Assembly (NCBI GenBank): GCA_964592855.1
Contig: CAZQKI010000002.1
Coordinates: 1 to 64,000, forward strand
Origin: JAAYLN01 sp964592855
GTDB lineage: Bacteria > Verrucomicrobiota > Kiritimatiellia > RFP12 > JAAYLN01
Direction of reading: 5' to 3'
DNA length: 64,000 bases
Part shown: positions 63,114 to 64,000 of the stretch, in pieces
How the letters are laid out: each line of letters begins with the position of its first letter
Numbering within the stretch: position 1 is the stretch's first letter
Program-made: the position numbers and the translations under genes
Notes under the pieces: generated by a model
The model's database searches: none
Told to the model about the DNA's origin: nothing
The model's input: only the letters and a program-made list of their open reading frames with translations

Positions 63114-63812
63114 ATGAATCTCGACAGGTTGAGCATGGTGGCTGTGGGTTTGATGCTGGCGGGTATCGCTTGGGCCGGGGACCCACCCAAGTCGGCCGAC
63201 CTTGCCGCGGCCCTGGCGCAGGCCAAGACCGAAGACAAATTGCTTTTTGTCCAATACGGACGGGAGGCCTGCGGAAACTGTCAGGCGCTCAAGGGGATGA
63301 TCCGGAGCAAGCAGGTGAAGCTGTCGGAGAAGGACTTTGTCTATGCGGATCTCAATTGCGACGACGCCGCCACTTCACTTGCTTTCAGAAAGTCGTTCAA
63401 AGTCGAGGGGAACATGCTCCCCTTCGTCGTGATCGCCGATCCCGACGGCAAGCAGTTGGCATCACGGGCGGGCTACGGCGATGCCGAAACATTCGAGGAC
63501 TTGGTCAAGGAAACCCGGCGTGCCTATGACAAATCCCGGAAAGCTCTCGCCGAACCCCGGACACTTTTGCGTCCCTCCACATCGAGCCTTGCCGATACGG
63601 GCATCGCCAAGGCTGATGACCGCGAGGTGCGTGTCTGGACGGCGACCAGCGGCGACCAGGTGACCGCCAGGCTCATCGAATTGCGCGAGGGGATGGTGCA
63701 TCTCCAGAAGGACGACGGGAACCCGCTCCGGATCCGTCCGCAATCGCTGAGCAAGGGCGACCAGGACTACTTGGCGGAACTGCGCAAGCCGGTTGCGGCT
63801 CAGGTCAAGTAG
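63114..63812 (+). CDS. exported thioredoxin-like protein with SHD1 domain
   Basis: The 232-residue protein starts with a signal peptide (residues 1-21, cut after AWA). Residues 30-150 are a thioredoxin fold with the C53-G-N-C56 redox pair in GREACGNCQAL and a cis-proline-like MLPFVVI. Residues about 172-226 match the SHD1 module (VRVWTATSGDQVTARLIELREG...LSKGDQDYL), common in planctomycetes and relatives. The ATG at 63114 follows GGGGAGGGGAAG; a longer frame is rejected. It probably acts in the periplasm on disulfides. Confidence 0.8.
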   Translation: MNLDRLSMVAVGLMLAGIAWAGDPPKSADLAAALAQAKTEDKLLFVQYGREACGNCQALKGMIRSKQVKLSEKDFVYADLNCDDAATSLAFRKSFKVEGNMLPFVVIADPDGKQLASRAGYGDAETFEDLVKETRRAYDKSRKALAEPRTLLRPSTSSLADTGIAKADDREVRVWTATSGDQVTARLIELREGMVHLQKDDGNPLRIRPQSLSKGDQDYLAELRKPVAAQVK

Positions 63813-63844
63813 TCTATAGAGTTTGAAGCGCACCCCCTGCGCGC

Positions 63845-64000
63845 CTATTCTTCGTAGCGTCTGACGTTCGCCGTCGCCGCCTTGTTGTCTGAAGTGAAGA
63901 CGACCTCGTCGATGTTCAGGCCGGGACGGTTGGAAATGAGGGTGCGTTCCCCCGCGATTTCGACGTCGATGACCGTGGCGCACATCTTGTCGATGCGCTT
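63845..64000 (-). CDS. partial gene, C-terminal 51 residues
   Basis: The minus strand is open from the window edge to a TAG at 63845-63847, encoding 51 residues ending NVRRYEE. The segment IDVEIAGERTLISNRP followed by INIDEVVFTSD-like sequence (LNIDEVVFTSD) has the look of the last strands of a beta-sandwich, such as a carbohydrate-binding module. Too little is present to name it. Confidence 0.55.
   Translation of the reverse strand, partial: KRIDKMCATVIDVEIAGERTLISNRPGLNIDEVVFTSDNKAATANVRRYEE

Overview
The window is a GC-rich, gene-dense bacterial chromosome segment with Gram-negative envelope genes (an LptD/OstA-like outer-membrane protein, a secretin, YidC, an MreBCD-PBP2-RodA elongasome). 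Three features point to the PVC superphylum, probably Kiritimatiellota or Lentisphaerae: a thioredoxin-SHD1 domain fusion, a compact PilM/N/O/P-secretin-ATPase cluster like that of Akkermansia relatives, and long unassigned carbohydrate-related proteins. This placement is inference, because no rRNA gene is present. No complete tRNA, CRISPR array, prophage or intact insertion sequence was seen.

Layout. 1-3.7 kb: undecaprenol/diacylglycerol kinase, a BrnT/BrnA toxin-antitoxin pair, a small lipoprotein and two repeat-rich gene-free islands, one holding an array of a palindromic element with an exact 112-bp period. 3.7-12.5 kb: an unassigned 772-aa protein, a fused AccD-AccA acetyl-CoA carboxyltransferase followed by a pyruvate/oxaloacetate carboxyltransferase fused to an AccB-like biotin domain, then pncC, galE and a RfbD/MAT2B-like reductase with an operator-like palindrome over its promoter. 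12.5-18.5 kb: a PD-(D/E)XK nuclease-like protein, a two-gene sugar isomerase/oxidoreductase operon and an exported SGNH-like protein. 18.6-26.6 kb: a type IV pilus/type II secretion-like operon (pseudopilin, lipoprotein secretin, PilM-PilN fusion, PilO-like, PilP-like, GspE/PilB) behind a sigma-54-like promoter.

26.6-32.2 kb: a repeat-rich gap, then the minus-strand rpmH-rnpA-yidD-yidC-DJ-1 operon and a class III aminotransferase. 32.4-46.6 kb: a long plus-strand run mreB-mreC-mreD-mrdA-rodA-rng-lptD-like-gspG-like-spoU-ugd-glycyl radical enzyme, with many ATGA overlaps. 46.6-49.4 kb: mraY-like, DUF493 and hisD on the minus strand. 49.4-64 kb: another repeat island, a HAD phosphatase, a large GT-C/YfhO-like membrane protein, an acyl carrier protein with prmA, a minus-strand operon (GNAT, double-ACT protein, UPF0210, CDF transporter), a 715-aa carbohydrate-related protein, mutM, an unusual guaA, the thioredoxin-SHD1 protein and a partial gene at the edge.

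The most interesting points are: (i) the accDA plus 5S/BCCP pair, which has the parts for an oxaloacetate-to-acetyl-CoA transcarboxylase that would make malonyl-CoA without ATP; (ii) a GMP synthase whose glutamine amidotransferase domain has lost its catalytic core while the ATP-pyrophosphatase part is intact; (iii) families of short palindromic and 12-bp-period repeats shared among all the gene-free islands; (iv) an unclassified glycyl radical enzyme at the end of the cell-shape gene run.
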